From assembly GCA_910584685.1 (NCBI GenBank), contig CAJUAO010000013.1, positions 1-64,000 on the forward strand: a DNA stretch of 64,000 bases, read 5' to 3'. Position 1 is the stretch's first letter. Every line of letters begins with the position of its first letter. The notes under the pieces are model-generated. The model was not told the DNA's origin. It made no database searches and saw only the letters and a program-made list of their open reading frames with translations. Below, in pieces: positions 51,427 to 59,256 of this stretch. The position numbers and the translations under genes were made by a program. This DNA comes from an uncultured Lachnospiraceae bacterium. Its GTDB lineage: Bacteria > Bacillota > Clostridia > Lachnospirales > Lachnospiraceae.

Positions 51427-52353
51427 ATGTTACCAGCATATAGTCTGATAATGAGGACAGAAGACATATCGGACACATTGGGAGATGCCGCAAATAAGAC
51501 CATTAAGGAAGCCGGGAAATTTTTTGAGACGGTAGAGGGCTATCTGCCAAAGGTTTTAGAGTTTGGAATAAAGATAGTTCTGGCAATAGTCATACTGATA
51601 GCAGGTAAGGTTATTATCGGCTTTATAATGAAGTTCTTAAATAAGGTATTTGAAAAGGGAAGAATGGAAATAAGCGTAAAGAAATTCCTTCTTTCCTTAG
51701 CAAGAGCATTGCTGTACTTTGTGCTTATTATAATTATATGTAATCAGGTAGGTATAGATACCACCTCCTTTATAGCGTTGCTTGGAACGGCAGGTCTTGC
51801 GTTAGGTCTTGCCCTTCAGGGCAGCCTGTCAAATTTTGCCGGAGGAGTGCTTATACTGCTTCTAAGACCTTTTTCAGTGGGAGACTACATAATTGACGCA
51901 GGCTCAGGCAAGGAGGGAACGGTTGAAAAGATAGATTTATTTTATACATATCTTTATACCCCCGACAACAGGTCTGTTATTATACCAAATGGAAATCTTA
52001 CAAATTCCACCATTACCAATGTTTCGTCTCAGGATAAACGGAGAGTGGACATAGAGGCGGGCATAAGCTACAATGCCAATATGGCTGACGCCAAAAGGGT
52101 TATTGAAGCCCTTATGGAAAAGGATGAAAGAATTTTGCATGATGAGCCAAATGCCGTGGTTATAAAGGAGCTGGCGGCAAGTCAGGTTACGGTGCTGATG
52201 AGGGCATGGGTCAGGACGGAGAATTACTGGGATGTTTATTTTGACATGACCGAAAAAATAAAGGACGCTTTTGATAAGGCGGGAATAGAGATACCGTATA
52301 ATCAGCTTGACGTACATGTTCACAGGGATAAGAGTGAAGAAAAAGAAAAATAA
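51427..52353 (+). CDS. Small-conductance mechanosensitive channel (MscS family)
   Basis: A 308-residue MscS-type channel that opens under membrane tension to release solutes. Three membrane segments: about 38-62 (FGIKIVLAIVILIAGKVIIG), 85-105 and the pore helix 115-140 (ALLGTAGLALGLALQGSLSN then FAGGVLILLLRPFSVGDYI). The cytoplasmic beta domain has VIIPNGNLTNSTITNVS and the alpha/beta end carries EIPYNQLDVHVHRD. GGAGGACAAAGGA precedes the ATG, 24 nt after glgB, so it may be cotranscribed. A strong terminator follows. Confidence 0.94.
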   Translation: MLPAYSLIMRTEDISDTLGDAANKTIKEAGKFFETVEGYLPKVLEFGIKIVLAIVILIAGKVIIGFIMKFLNKVFEKGRMEISVKKFLLSLARALLYFVLIIIICNQVGIDTTSFIALLGTAGLALGLALQGSLSNFAGGVLILLLRPFSVGDYIIDAGSGKEGTVEKIDLFYTYLYTPDNRSVIIPNGNLTNSTITNVSSQDKRRVDIEAGISYNANMADAKRVIEALMEKDERILHDEPNAVVIKELAASQVTVLMRAWVRTENYWDVYFDMTEKIKDAFDKAGIEIPYNQLDVHVHRDKSEEKEK

Positions 52354-52358
52354 AAAAC

Positions 52359-52409
52359 AAAGCAATCAAATGATATCCAAAAGGAAAGGAGCGTTTGATT
52401 GCTTTTTTT
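52359..52409 (+). terminator. Rho-independent terminator after the MscS gene
   Basis: AAGCAATCAAA and TTTGATTGCTT form an 11-bp stem, followed directly by a T-run (TTTTTTT, to 52409). It isolates cassette 3 from the glgB-mscS unit. Confidence 0.85.
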
Positions 52410-52510
52410 GTAAAAAAAGCGCATTTTCTGTAAAAAGAGTTGTAAAAAGAAAAAATAAGGCTTATTTTTGAATTGTAAACTATTGTTAAAATATTAATGC
52501 ATTAGTAGTA

Positions 52511-52528
52511 TTGTGGTAATTGTGGTAA
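52511..52528 (+). promoter_or_regulatory. Tandem 9-mer direct repeat upstream of cassette 3
   Basis: TTGTGGTAATTGTGGTAA, two exact TTGTGGTAA copies head to tail, 54-72 nt before the first gene. A possible promoter TTGTTA-17-TAGTAT (52483-52511) ends where the repeat begins. LytTR regulators bind direct repeats, but usually spaced about two helical turns apart, so assignment is tentative. Confidence 0.3.
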
Positions 52529-52582
52529 AAGACTGAAAACTGACCGGAAAATAATAGTCAGGATAGTCGGAAAGGATACGCT

Positions 52583-52969
52583 ATGGTAAAAAATATAGTA
52601 AAGAAAATTATGCTTTTGGGTTTAGCTGCTGTGCTGGCAGCAGGAAGTTATATGTCAGTATTGGCAGCAGTAACCTTTAATGTGACAGAGCCAGCATTAA
52701 TGAGGCTTGGGGTAGAGAATTATGTGGTATCAGGAAGTGCGTCATGCTCGTCGGATAATTCTACGTCTTATTATATGTCGAATGAAGTTTATGCATACAC
52801 ATTTAAAAATGGAGAGTTAAAGGAATATAAAAACTATGGATATGGCTACGGCGTTGCATCAGCAATGACTGATAGTATGGAAGTGAGACCAGCTTATAGA
52901 AGTAATACTGGATGGTATAAAAATGGCTCGACATTAGTAAAAATTGATAAAAAAGAAATTAAAAATTAA
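52583..52969 (+). CDS. Small exported Tyr/Gly/Ser-rich protein (cassette 3)
   Basis: A 128-residue product with a Sec signal peptide (KNIVKKIMLLGLAAVLAAGS then YMSVLAA, cut near residue 28-30). The mature part has STSYY, GYGYGVASAMTD, WYKNGS and a Lys-rich end, and aligns along its length with the cassette 1 protein at 8068, so the two are paralogues; identity is moderate outside these motifs. It has a single cysteine (SASCSS). GGAAAGGATACGCT precedes the ATG. No family name can be given. It could be a bacteriocin-like effector or a cell-surface protein. Confidence 0.8.
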   Translation: MVKNIVKKIMLLGLAAVLAAGSYMSVLAAVTFNVTEPALMRLGVENYVVSGSASCSSDNSTSYYMSNEVYAYTFKNGELKEYKNYGYGYGVASAMTDSMEVRPAYRSNTGWYKNGSTLVKIDKKEIKN

Positions 52970-52978
52970 AAATAAAAG

Positions 52979-53022
52979 ATGTTGTCGTATTATAACATAG
53001 ATAATATAATTATTGGCAACAT
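52979..53022 (+). other. Intercistronic hairpin after the cassette 3 exported-protein gene
   Basis: ATGTTG (52979-52984) pairs with CAACAT (53017-53022), extended by T-C/G-G positions, with an AT-rich loop. It starts 10 nt after the stop. It holds the same position as the cassette 1 and 2 structures, although this stem is the weakest. Confidence 0.35.
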
Positions 53023-53137
53023 ATTATGATATTTTTAACAAATAGTATACATTATGTTAGTATGACAGTATCATTTATATAATATCAGAAAGTAGTATAC
53101 TAATTAAATAAGGGGTATAATAATAGGTGAAAAAAGT

Positions 53138-54427
53138 ATGAAAATAACAATAATAATGTTAATATTATTTATTTTAACAGCCTGTTCATCTTCCGGAACA
53201 GACAGTTTGGACGAAACAAAGCCAACACACAGTTTAGCAGAAGACGACATAAAAAATATATCAGCTCCTAAGGGCTGCGAGATAATCAGTGATATGGAAA
53301 AATTCAAACCGGTGACAGAGGACCAGTCATATAACAGTAAAACAGATATAAATACAAGCTCTGTAAGATATAGCGTTGCTGATACAGGGGATATTGTGTA
53401 TGTTGGCATGCAGCAGTATTTGGGATATATTGATAAAAAAACAGAAAATATAAGCTTGGTATGCGGAAAGCCTGACTGCGAGCATAATAGTACAATGTGT
53501 AACGCATATTTTATTCCATCATTAACAGGACTTCAATATTACAACGGAGAACTTTATACAATAAATGCAGAACAGTACTGTCTTGTAAAAATGTCTACAG
53601 ATGGAACAAAGCGGGAGAAAGTCTTGGAATTGCTGCCGGATAAGGGAAGCGTAGGCTCTATGTATATAGAGTGGTTTATTCACAGGGGATATATATATTA
53701 TGCATACAGGCTGGTAGGAGGAAGCACTGAGGGAACATATTATCTGAATAACAGTAACTGCTTGTATAGAAAATCGCTTGAAGGAAATAGTGAGTCCGAA
53801 TGTATTATGGCATTGCCGGTTAATTCGCGTTTGGAACGTATAAAATGGCATGGTACAGGTTCATATATATACATAGCAACCCCTGATAATATTGAGGATG
53901 GCGGCAGACTATACAGATATAATACGGAAAGCGGACAGCTTGAATGGTTTAAGGATTTTGGAAATAATATATCAGGTGCCGCCGCAATGGGTGAGAATAT
54001 ATATTTTATACAAAATAATGAGAATAAAGATACGTTGATAATGTATGTTTATAATTTTGAAACAAAAGAAAAAAACGAATTATTTAGGTTAAGCAGCGAA
54101 AGCCACAGAATGTACTATGATGATGACTATATTTATCTCTCTTATGGAACAGGTGAATTAGGGGGAACATATCTGGGAATTTGGAATTGGGACGGCGAGC
54201 ATTTAGCTGATATTAAGCAGGAAATGAAGGAGACGGATACAGGCAGTGAATTGCTTTTGTTTTCGGAAGCTGATGATGATAATATATATTTATATGGCCG
54301 CATTATGAATGATGAAGAAAAAAATAACCCATATGGAGCAATAGGGCTAGAATTTACATTGGTGAAATATATAGAAAAGTCTGATGTTTTAGACGGTGAA
54401 TATGAGATAAAGGAATGGAGTAAATAG
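53138..54427 (+). CDS. Propeller-like lipoprotein with C-x4-C-x-H-x4-C signature (cassette 3)
   Basis: A 429-residue lipoprotein: signal MKITIIMLILFILTAC, lipobox LTAC with the cysteine at residue 16. It is paralogous along its length to the lipoprotein at 8561: APKGCEIISDMEKFKPVTED versus PPKGFDVINNIDKFDEVTEN, TYYLNNSNCLYRKSLE versus TYYLNNSNCVYRRSLE, RYNTESGQLEWFKDFGNNI versus RLNTETGKLEWFKEWGNNI, and DGEYEIKEWS versus DGEYKLKEWS. C109-x4-C114-x-H116-x4-C121 is conserved. Tyr-rich strand repeats suggest a propeller. Unlike cassettes 1 and 2, no ABC pair follows; a response regulator gene comes next. Function unknown. Confidence 0.82.
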   Translation: MKITIIMLILFILTACSSSGTDSLDETKPTHSLAEDDIKNISAPKGCEIISDMEKFKPVTEDQSYNSKTDINTSSVRYSVADTGDIVYVGMQQYLGYIDKKTENISLVCGKPDCEHNSTMCNAYFIPSLTGLQYYNGELYTINAEQYCLVKMSTDGTKREKVLELLPDKGSVGSMYIEWFIHRGYIYYAYRLVGGSTEGTYYLNNSNCLYRKSLEGNSESECIMALPVNSRLERIKWHGTGSYIYIATPDNIEDGGRLYRYNTESGQLEWFKDFGNNISGAAAMGENIYFIQNNENKDTLIMYVYNFETKEKNELFRLSSESHRMYYDDDYIYLSYGTGELGGTYLGIWNWDGEHLADIKQEMKETDTGSELLLFSEADDDNIYLYGRIMNDEEKNNPYGAIGLEFTLVKYIEKSDVLDGEYEIKEWSK

Positions 54428-54458
54428 AATTTACAAACAGAATACCTTAAATTTTTTG

Positions 54459-54488
54459 TTAGACATTGTGGAGAAAGGCTGATATAAT
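54459..54488 (+). promoter_or_regulatory. Candidate promoter for the cassette 3 regulator
   Basis: TTAGAC (54459-54464) and TATAAT (54483-54488) with an 18-nt spacer, 40 nt before the regulator ATG, so the regulator can be expressed separately from the lipoprotein gene. Confidence 0.5.
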
Positions 54489-54527
54489 GTACAAAAAAAT
54501 AATTAATACTTTTTTGGAGAGACAACG

Positions 54528-55232
54528 ATGATAAATATAGGCATATGCGACGATATCCGGGAGATAAGACAGACAGTAAGAAATATGTGCGAAAGATATT
54601 CAGGGGAAAATAACGTCAGCTTTTCTTATAAGGAATTTTCATCTGGCGCGGAGGTATTGGAATATAGCGGGCAAATAGACATAATGTTTCAGGATATAGT
54701 GCTTCCAAAGATAAACGGCATAGATGTAATGGAAAAAATTATTGACATGGATAATATTGAGCTGGTTATATTTGTATCCGGCTACAGCAGCTACTATTCT
54801 GAGGTTTTTTCCGTAAAAACAAGAGGCTTTATTGAAAAGCCTGTAGAATATTGGAATTTTGAAAAAAACTTAAGAAAAGTAATAAGTGAATTGGAAAGAA
54901 GAAAAATAATTAAATTTAAAACGGAAAAGGGTATTGTATTTGTAAGAAGCAGCAATTTAGTATATATACAAACACTGGGTAACTATCTAAAGGTGTTCTG
55001 CAGGGATAAGACAGAATACATAGTTTACGGAAGCATGAAGAAGTGGAGTGAGTTTCTTGAAAATTATGGAATAATACGCGTCAGCAACTCATATATGGTT
55101 AATATGCTGTATATATGCGGATGGGATAAAACCCTAAAACCAGAAAAAACAGATATAAAAATACATGTCGGAAAGGGATTTTATGAGAAGGGAAAAGAGC
55201 TTTACCATGATTATATAAAAAAAATATTATAG
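54528..55232 (+). CDS. LytTR-family response regulator (cassette 3)
   Basis: A 234-residue AgrA/LytR-type regulator. The receiver (1-120) has the acidic pair in GICDDIRE, the phosphoacceptor D56 in IDIMFQDIVLPKINGID, a conserved Ser in FVSGYSSY and the lysine of FIEKP. The LytTR domain follows from about 130: IIKFKTEKGIVFVRSSNLVY and IIRVSNSYMVNMLYI. No histidine kinase lies next to it, so its sensor is elsewhere or it works without one. GGAGAGACAACG precedes the ATG. It shows what the broken regulator at 7550 once looked like. It likely controls cassette 3 and perhaps cassette 1, which lost its own. Confidence 0.92.
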   Translation: MINIGICDDIREIRQTVRNMCERYSGENNVSFSYKEFSSGAEVLEYSGQIDIMFQDIVLPKINGIDVMEKIIDMDNIELVIFVSGYSSYYSEVFSVKTRGFIEKPVEYWNFEKNLRKVISELERRKIIKFKTEKGIVFVRSSNLVYIQTLGNYLKVFCRDKTEYIVYGSMKKWSEFLENYGIIRVSNSYMVNMLYICGWDKTLKPEKTDIKIHVGKGFYEKGKELYHDYIKKIL

Positions 55233-55307
55233 GCAGAAGGAGGAAATGTCAGCCGGATGCCTTATTTTTTTGTCTATTGACAATAAAAGGAGGATAATAA
55301 ATATCAA

Positions 55308-55336
55308 TTGCATTATCTTTTTTTATATGATACACT
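55308..55336 (+). promoter_or_regulatory. Candidate promoter for leuCD
   Basis: TTGCAT (55308-55313) and TACACT (55331-55336) with a 17-nt spacer, about 58 nt before the leuC ATG. A perfect TTGACA occurs nearby at 55277 but lacks a well-spaced -10 box. Confidence 0.4.
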
Positions 55337-55393
55337 TTTATAGAATTAAGTTTATGCATAGTGTCGGAATGCACTTTTAAAGGAGGAATTAAC

Positions 55394-56659
55394 ATGGGAA
55401 TGACTATGACACAGAAAATTTTAGCAGCTCATTGCGGAATGGAAACTGTTGCGGCAGGACAGCTTATAGAGGCTAATCTTGACCTTGTTTTAGGAAATGA
55501 TGTTACTGCGCCTGTGGCTATAGGTGAAATGAAAAAAATGAAGGCGGAGGGAGTGTTTGACAAGGATAAGATTGCTATTGTCCTTGACCATTTTACTCCA
55601 AATAAGGATATAAAATCAGCGGAGCTTTGTAAGTGCGCAAAGGAATTTTCAGAGGAAAACAATATTACAAACTTTTTTGAAACGGGAGAGGTAGGAATTG
55701 AGCATGCCCTTCTTCCTGAGAAGGGACTTGTAGTGTCAGGTGACGTGGTGATAGGCGCTGACTCACATACATGTACATATGGAGCCTTGGGAGCATTTTC
55801 CACAGGCGTAGGCTCTACGGATATGGCTGCCGGTATGGCAACAGGCCAGGCGTGGTTTAAGGTGCCGTCGGCACTTAAGTTTGTACTTACGGGAAAGCCT
55901 TCGAAATGGATAAGCGGAAAGGATATTATTCTTCATATTATCGGAATGATAGGTGTAGACGGAGCGTTATATAAGTCTATGGAGTTTGTGGGAGATGGTA
56001 TACAGTATCTTTCCATGGACGACAGATTTGCCATGACAAATATGGCTATTGAGGCAGGGGGAAAAAACGGTATATTTCCTGTAGATGAGCTTACCATAGA
56101 GTATATGAAGGAGCATTCTGTGAGGGAATATAAGGTCTATGAGGCAGATGAGGACGCTGCGTATGATGAAACATATACGATAGATTTAAGCGCTCTTAAG
56201 CCTACAGTGGCATTTCCGCATCTTCCTGAAAATACAAGGACAATAGATAACGTAGGCGATATAAAGATTGACCAGGTTGTTATAGGCTCATGTACAAACG
56301 GAAGAATAGAGGACCTTAGAATAGCTGCAAAGATAATGGAGGGAAGGCATGTGGCAAAGGGAGTAAGGGTTATTGTTATTCCTGCCACACAGAAAATATA
56401 TCTTCAGGCTATAGAGGAGGGTCTTGTAACTACATTTATAAAGGCCGGAGCGGCAGTAAGCACGCCTACCTGCGGGCCATGTCTCGGAGGACATATGGGT
56501 ATTCTGGCAAAGGGAGAAAGAGCGGTAGCCACAACAAACAGAAATTTTGTCGGACGTATGGGACATCCTGAGTCAGAGGTATATCTTGCAAGTCCTGCCA
56601 TAGCAGCCGCAAGCGCTGTCACAGGAAAGATTTCATGTCCATGTGAGCTTGGGTTGTAG
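55394..56659 (+). CDS. leuC: 3-isopropylmalate dehydratase large subunit
   Basis: Aconitase-family Fe-S subunit that isomerises 2- to 3-isopropylmalate with LeuD. Seen: MTQKILAAHCGMETV, FSTGVGSTDMAA, GADSHTCTYGALGAF with the first cluster cysteine-bearing region, VVIGSCTNGRIEDLRIAAKI and TPTCGPCLGGHMGIL with the other two cluster cysteines, and TNRNFVGRMG. The 421-residue length fits the short archaeal/clostridial LeuC type rather than the 470-residue enterobacterial type. The ATG at 55394 follows AAAGGAGGAATTAAC. leuD follows after a 180-nt spacer. Confidence 0.95.
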   Translation: MGMTMTQKILAAHCGMETVAAGQLIEANLDLVLGNDVTAPVAIGEMKKMKAEGVFDKDKIAIVLDHFTPNKDIKSAELCKCAKEFSEENNITNFFETGEVGIEHALLPEKGLVVSGDVVIGADSHTCTYGALGAFSTGVGSTDMAAGMATGQAWFKVPSALKFVLTGKPSKWISGKDIILHIIGMIGVDGALYKSMEFVGDGIQYLSMDDRFAMTNMAIEAGGKNGIFPVDELTIEYMKEHSVREYKVYEADEDAAYDETYTIDLSALKPTVAFPHLPENTRTIDNVGDIKIDQVVIGSCTNGRIEDLRIAAKIMEGRHVAKGVRVIVIPATQKIYLQAIEEGLVTTFIKAGAAVSTPTCGPCLGGHMGILAKGERAVATTNRNFVGRMGHPESEVYLASPAIAAASAVTGKISCPCELGL

Positions 56660-56839
56660 TAAAAGAATGAGGTACTTATGAATAAGATAAGCTGATAAGA
56701 AAATTATATCTTATATATTTTATAATGAAATATATAAGATTATAGGAAAGAAAAATAAAAATTTTAAAAAATATTTATAAATAAATAAGTTTTTTTAAGG
56801 GGCTTGTTTGTTTATAGTATGGAAAGGTTTGGTAAAGAA

Positions 56840-57325
56840 ATGAAAGCATACGGAAAAGTATTTAAATATGGTGATAATGTTGATACAGATGTTATTATTC
56901 CTGCGCGCTACTTAAATGCGCCTGAGCCGGCGGAGCTGGCAAAGCATTGTATGGAGGATATAGACGCAAATTTTATTAAAAATGTAAAAAAGGGAGATAT
57001 TATAGTGGCAGATAAAAATTTTGGCTGCGGCTCCTCAAGAGAACATGCGCCTATAGCTATTAAGGCGGCGGGGGTAAGCTGCGTTATAGCGGAAACCTTT
57101 GCGCGGATTTTTTATAGAAATGCCATTAATATCGGCCTTCCTATTATAGAGTGCCCTGAGGCAGCAAAGGGCATTGAGGCAGGAGACGAGGTGGAGGTTG
57201 ATTTTGACAGCGGTATGATTTATAACAAATCTAAAGGTACTGAATTTAAGGGGCAGGCATTTCCGGAGTTTATGCAAAAGATTATCAAATCCGAAGGACT
57301 TATAAATTATATTAATGCAAAGTAG
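56840..57325 (+). CDS. leuD: 3-isopropylmalate dehydratase small subunit
   Basis: Swivel-domain partner of LeuC. Seen: KYGDNVDTDVIIPARYLN at the start, ADKNFGCGSSREHAPIAIKA with the substrate-binding loop, and ARIFYRNAINIGLPIIECPE. At 161 residues it is the short type that pairs with the short LeuC. The ATG at 56840 gives MKAYGKVFKYG, the usual beginning, although its ribosome binding site (GGTAAAG) is modest; an upstream in-frame start at 56804 has no better site. leuA is not in the window. Confidence 0.94.
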   Translation: MKAYGKVFKYGDNVDTDVIIPARYLNAPEPAELAKHCMEDIDANFIKNVKKGDIIVADKNFGCGSSREHAPIAIKAAGVSCVIAETFARIFYRNAINIGLPIIECPEAAKGIEAGDEVEVDFDSGMIYNKSKGTEFKGQAFPEFMQKIIKSEGLINYINAK

Positions 57326-57348
57326 ATAATGCATGAAGGGAGAATATA

Positions 57349-58215
57349 ATGAGGGATAAAAAGCATGGAAGCTCTGTAAAAAAACAAAGCGGCAGGTATA
57401 GGCAAAGGTATAAGCAGGTTATGCTTAACAGATTTATTTTTGCAGGTATAATAATTATTATAGTATTGCTGGGAACTATAATAGGCATAAAAAAATACAG
57501 AGCAGGCTTAGATGAGAACACAAAAGACAATAAAAACAATTCAGAGGCAGTAAATAATAACGCAGACGATGAAAACAAAAACAATGATAAGAACAGTGAT
57601 AAGCCTGATAATTCTTTTGTAAACAGCGCCGCTAATCATAAGGAAGACGGCAAGAGAATAGTCTGCATAGACGCAGGTCATGGAGGAAGAGACGTTGGCG
57701 CGGAGGGAGACGGCACCGGCTATGAAAAAGACGATACCCTTAAAATGGCGTTAGCCCTGAAGAGCGCATTGGAAAAGCAGGGTGTTACCGTGTATATGAC
57801 AAGAGACAGCGACAAAACGGTTTCAAAGGAAGAAAGAGTACAGCTTGCCAATGATGTAAAGGCTGATTTGCTTGTATCCCTTCACAGGAACGAATATGGG
57901 GATTCAGGAGTAAGAGGCTTTGAGGCGTGGGTTCACAGCTCCAAGCCAAAGGATTCCACGGACGCTGCTGAAAAAATTCAAAATGCATTGAAAAATACAG
58001 GATATATAAAGAATAGGGGGGTAAAATTCGGCTCCCAGACCTCAGAGGAAGAGGACCTTTATATAAATAATCACAGTGTTGGACCAAGCGTTCTTTTAGA
58101 GATGGGATTTATGTCAAATTCTGATGATAATAATCTCTACAGAAATAAAACAGAGGAGCTGGCTGATGCAGTGGGCAAGGGAATAGTTGAATGGCTTGCG
58201 GCTCAGGGATTATAA
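57349..58215 (+). CDS. Membrane-anchored N-acetylmuramoyl-L-alanine amidase
   Basis: A 288-residue cell-wall hydrolase (Amidase_3 type) that cuts the lactyl-amide bond in peptidoglycan. A basic N-terminus is followed by one membrane segment (about 29-47), an Asn/Asp/Lys-rich linker to about 98, then the zinc enzyme: VCIDAGHGGRDVGAEG (H111), the glutamate region GYEKDDTLKMA, LVSLHRNEYGDSGVRG (second His) and SVLLEMGFMSNSDD (catalytic Glu). GAAGGGAGAATATA precedes the ATG. Its stop codon lies in a palindromic terminator, and its end overlaps the end of the converging AP2-like gene by 13 nt. Confidence 0.93.
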   Translation: MRDKKHGSSVKKQSGRYRQRYKQVMLNRFIFAGIIIIIVLLGTIIGIKKYRAGLDENTKDNKNNSEAVNNNADDENKNNDKNSDKPDNSFVNSAANHKEDGKRIVCIDAGHGGRDVGAEGDGTGYEKDDTLKMALALKSALEKQGVTVYMTRDSDKTVSKEERVQLANDVKADLLVSLHRNEYGDSGVRGFEAWVHSSKPKDSTDAAEKIQNALKNTGYIKNRGVKFGSQTSEEEDLYINNHSVGPSVLLEMGFMSNSDDNNLYRNKTEELADAVGKGIVEWLAAQGL

Positions 58216-58230
58216 TCCCTGAGCCTTTTT
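58200..58230 (+). terminator. Palindromic terminator containing two stop codons
   Basis: GGCTCAGGGATTA and TAATCCCTGAGCC are perfect inverted copies (58200-58225), followed by TTTTT. The amidase stop TAA (58213-58215) and the stop of the opposite-strand gene (58203-58205) both lie inside the stem. Confidence 0.85.
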
Positions 58231-58991
58231 GAAATTGAGATACTGTTATATCTGGATTTATATTCGTCGCCATCAATGCCATCAATATAATTTTTGCGGT
58301 AATTTATAGAAACTCCCTTGGAAATAAGCAAATCAACAGCCTTATTGTATGCTATTCCCGCATCTGCCTCGGTATTATAGCGGCCTATAAGTATATCGCC
58401 GTTTATATGTATTTTGGCGGTATATATATACAGACCGTTACAGATATCCCGGGTAACGCCGTTATAATGATTTATAATATCTATATTAATATAGCGAAAA
58501 TCCGTATTATCGCCGTTAACAAAACGGTAATCCTTACCGGGAACGGCAAAATTTTTTATACCGTACCGGTTTAAAATATTAATCTGCATACCATAGTCCG
58601 ATACAAAATAGTGACCGCCCCTTTTCATAATTGAGTGAGAGGAATAATAAAAAAGGTCGTCGGCGTCAAATTTAAGAGAATTGTCATAATCGAGATAGTA
58701 TTCAAAATATTTTTTCTTAAGATATATAGGCGTCTTAAAATACAATCCGTTGTCACGAAAATTTATAATGGAAACCCATTTTTTAAAGCTTAAAATATGT
58801 TTCTTCTTATTATAGTGCTCTAATCCCACAGAAAAATTATCCGCCAGCATCAACGCCTCCCTGTACGCATCAGACGCCATATCCTCAGTTAAGAAGCTGC
58901 CAAGGCTTATATGCTTGCATTTATATGTAAAGGAAGAACGGTAATATACCGTACCATTCTTTTTCTTTGCAGAAAAAACTCCCGGTTTCAT
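58203..58991 (-). CDS. AP2-domain protein with a degenerate HNH-like core
   Basis: A 262-residue protein that looks like a domesticated homing-endonuclease relative. The N-terminal part (about 10-50, VYYRSSFTYKCKHISLGSFL then AYREALML) and C-terminal part (about 188-232, YIYTAKIHINGDILIGRYNT then AGIAYNKAVD) both resemble AP2 DNA-binding folds. Between them, about 152-182, RFVNGDNTDFRYINIDIINH then YNGVTR follows the HNH pattern DHxNGDxxDNRxxNLxxx of HNH-AP2 homing enzymes, but the catalytic histidines are replaced by Arg/Phe, so cleavage is unlikely. No membrane segment. GGAGATTATATAT precedes the ATG at 58991. It may be a regulator. It is bordered by the repeat array on its 5' side. Confidence 0.65.
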   Translation of the reverse strand: MKPGVFSAKKKNGTVYYRSSFTYKCKHISLGSFLTEDMASDAYREALMLADNFSVGLEHYNKKKHILSFKKWVSIINFRDNGLYFKTPIYLKKKYFEYYLDYDNSLKFDADDLFYYSSHSIMKRGGHYFVSDYGMQINILNRYGIKNFAVPGKDYRFVNGDNTDFRYINIDIINHYNGVTRDICNGLYIYTAKIHINGDILIGRYNTEADAGIAYNKAVDLLISKGVSINYRKNYIDGIDGDEYKSRYNSISISKRLRDYNP

Positions 58992-59068
58992 ATATATAAT
59001 CTCCTATATTTTGGTAATTTTTTAATAACTTCATTTCTTTTGCCATAGTGACTGTCGCTTTTTTAACC

Positions 59069-59162
59069 GTATAAGAAAGTCCTAAAGCACAGCATATCAG
59101 CGAACTACCCAACATTAGGCTACGCCAAATTTATAATTGTTGGCTTTAGACGACACTTTTTA
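59069..59162 (+). repeat. Dispersed two-hairpin element, copy B (decayed)
   Basis: Starts TATAAGAAAGTCCTAAAGCA, continues CAGCATATCAGCGAACTACC, has a weakened first hairpin (TTAGGCTACGCCAAAT) and a short second hairpin GTTGGCTTTAGACGAC before CACTTTTTATA. First of three tandem copies. Confidence 0.7.
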
Positions 59163-59256
59163 TATAATGGGAAAGTCTCAAAGCACAGCATATCGGAGGA
59201 CTACCCAACATTCGGCTCCACCGAATTTTGAATTGTCGACTTTAGACGATACTTTT
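59163..59256 (+). repeat. Dispersed two-hairpin element, copy C
   Basis: Starts TATAATGGGAAAGTCTCAAA, continues GCACAGCATATCGGAGGACT, has a first hairpin ATTCGGCTCCACCGAAT and a weak second hairpin GTCGACTTTAGACGAT before ACTTTTTATA, whose end supplies the TATAAT of copy D. A TTGGCT box lies 17 nt before this copy's TATAAT. Confidence 0.75.
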
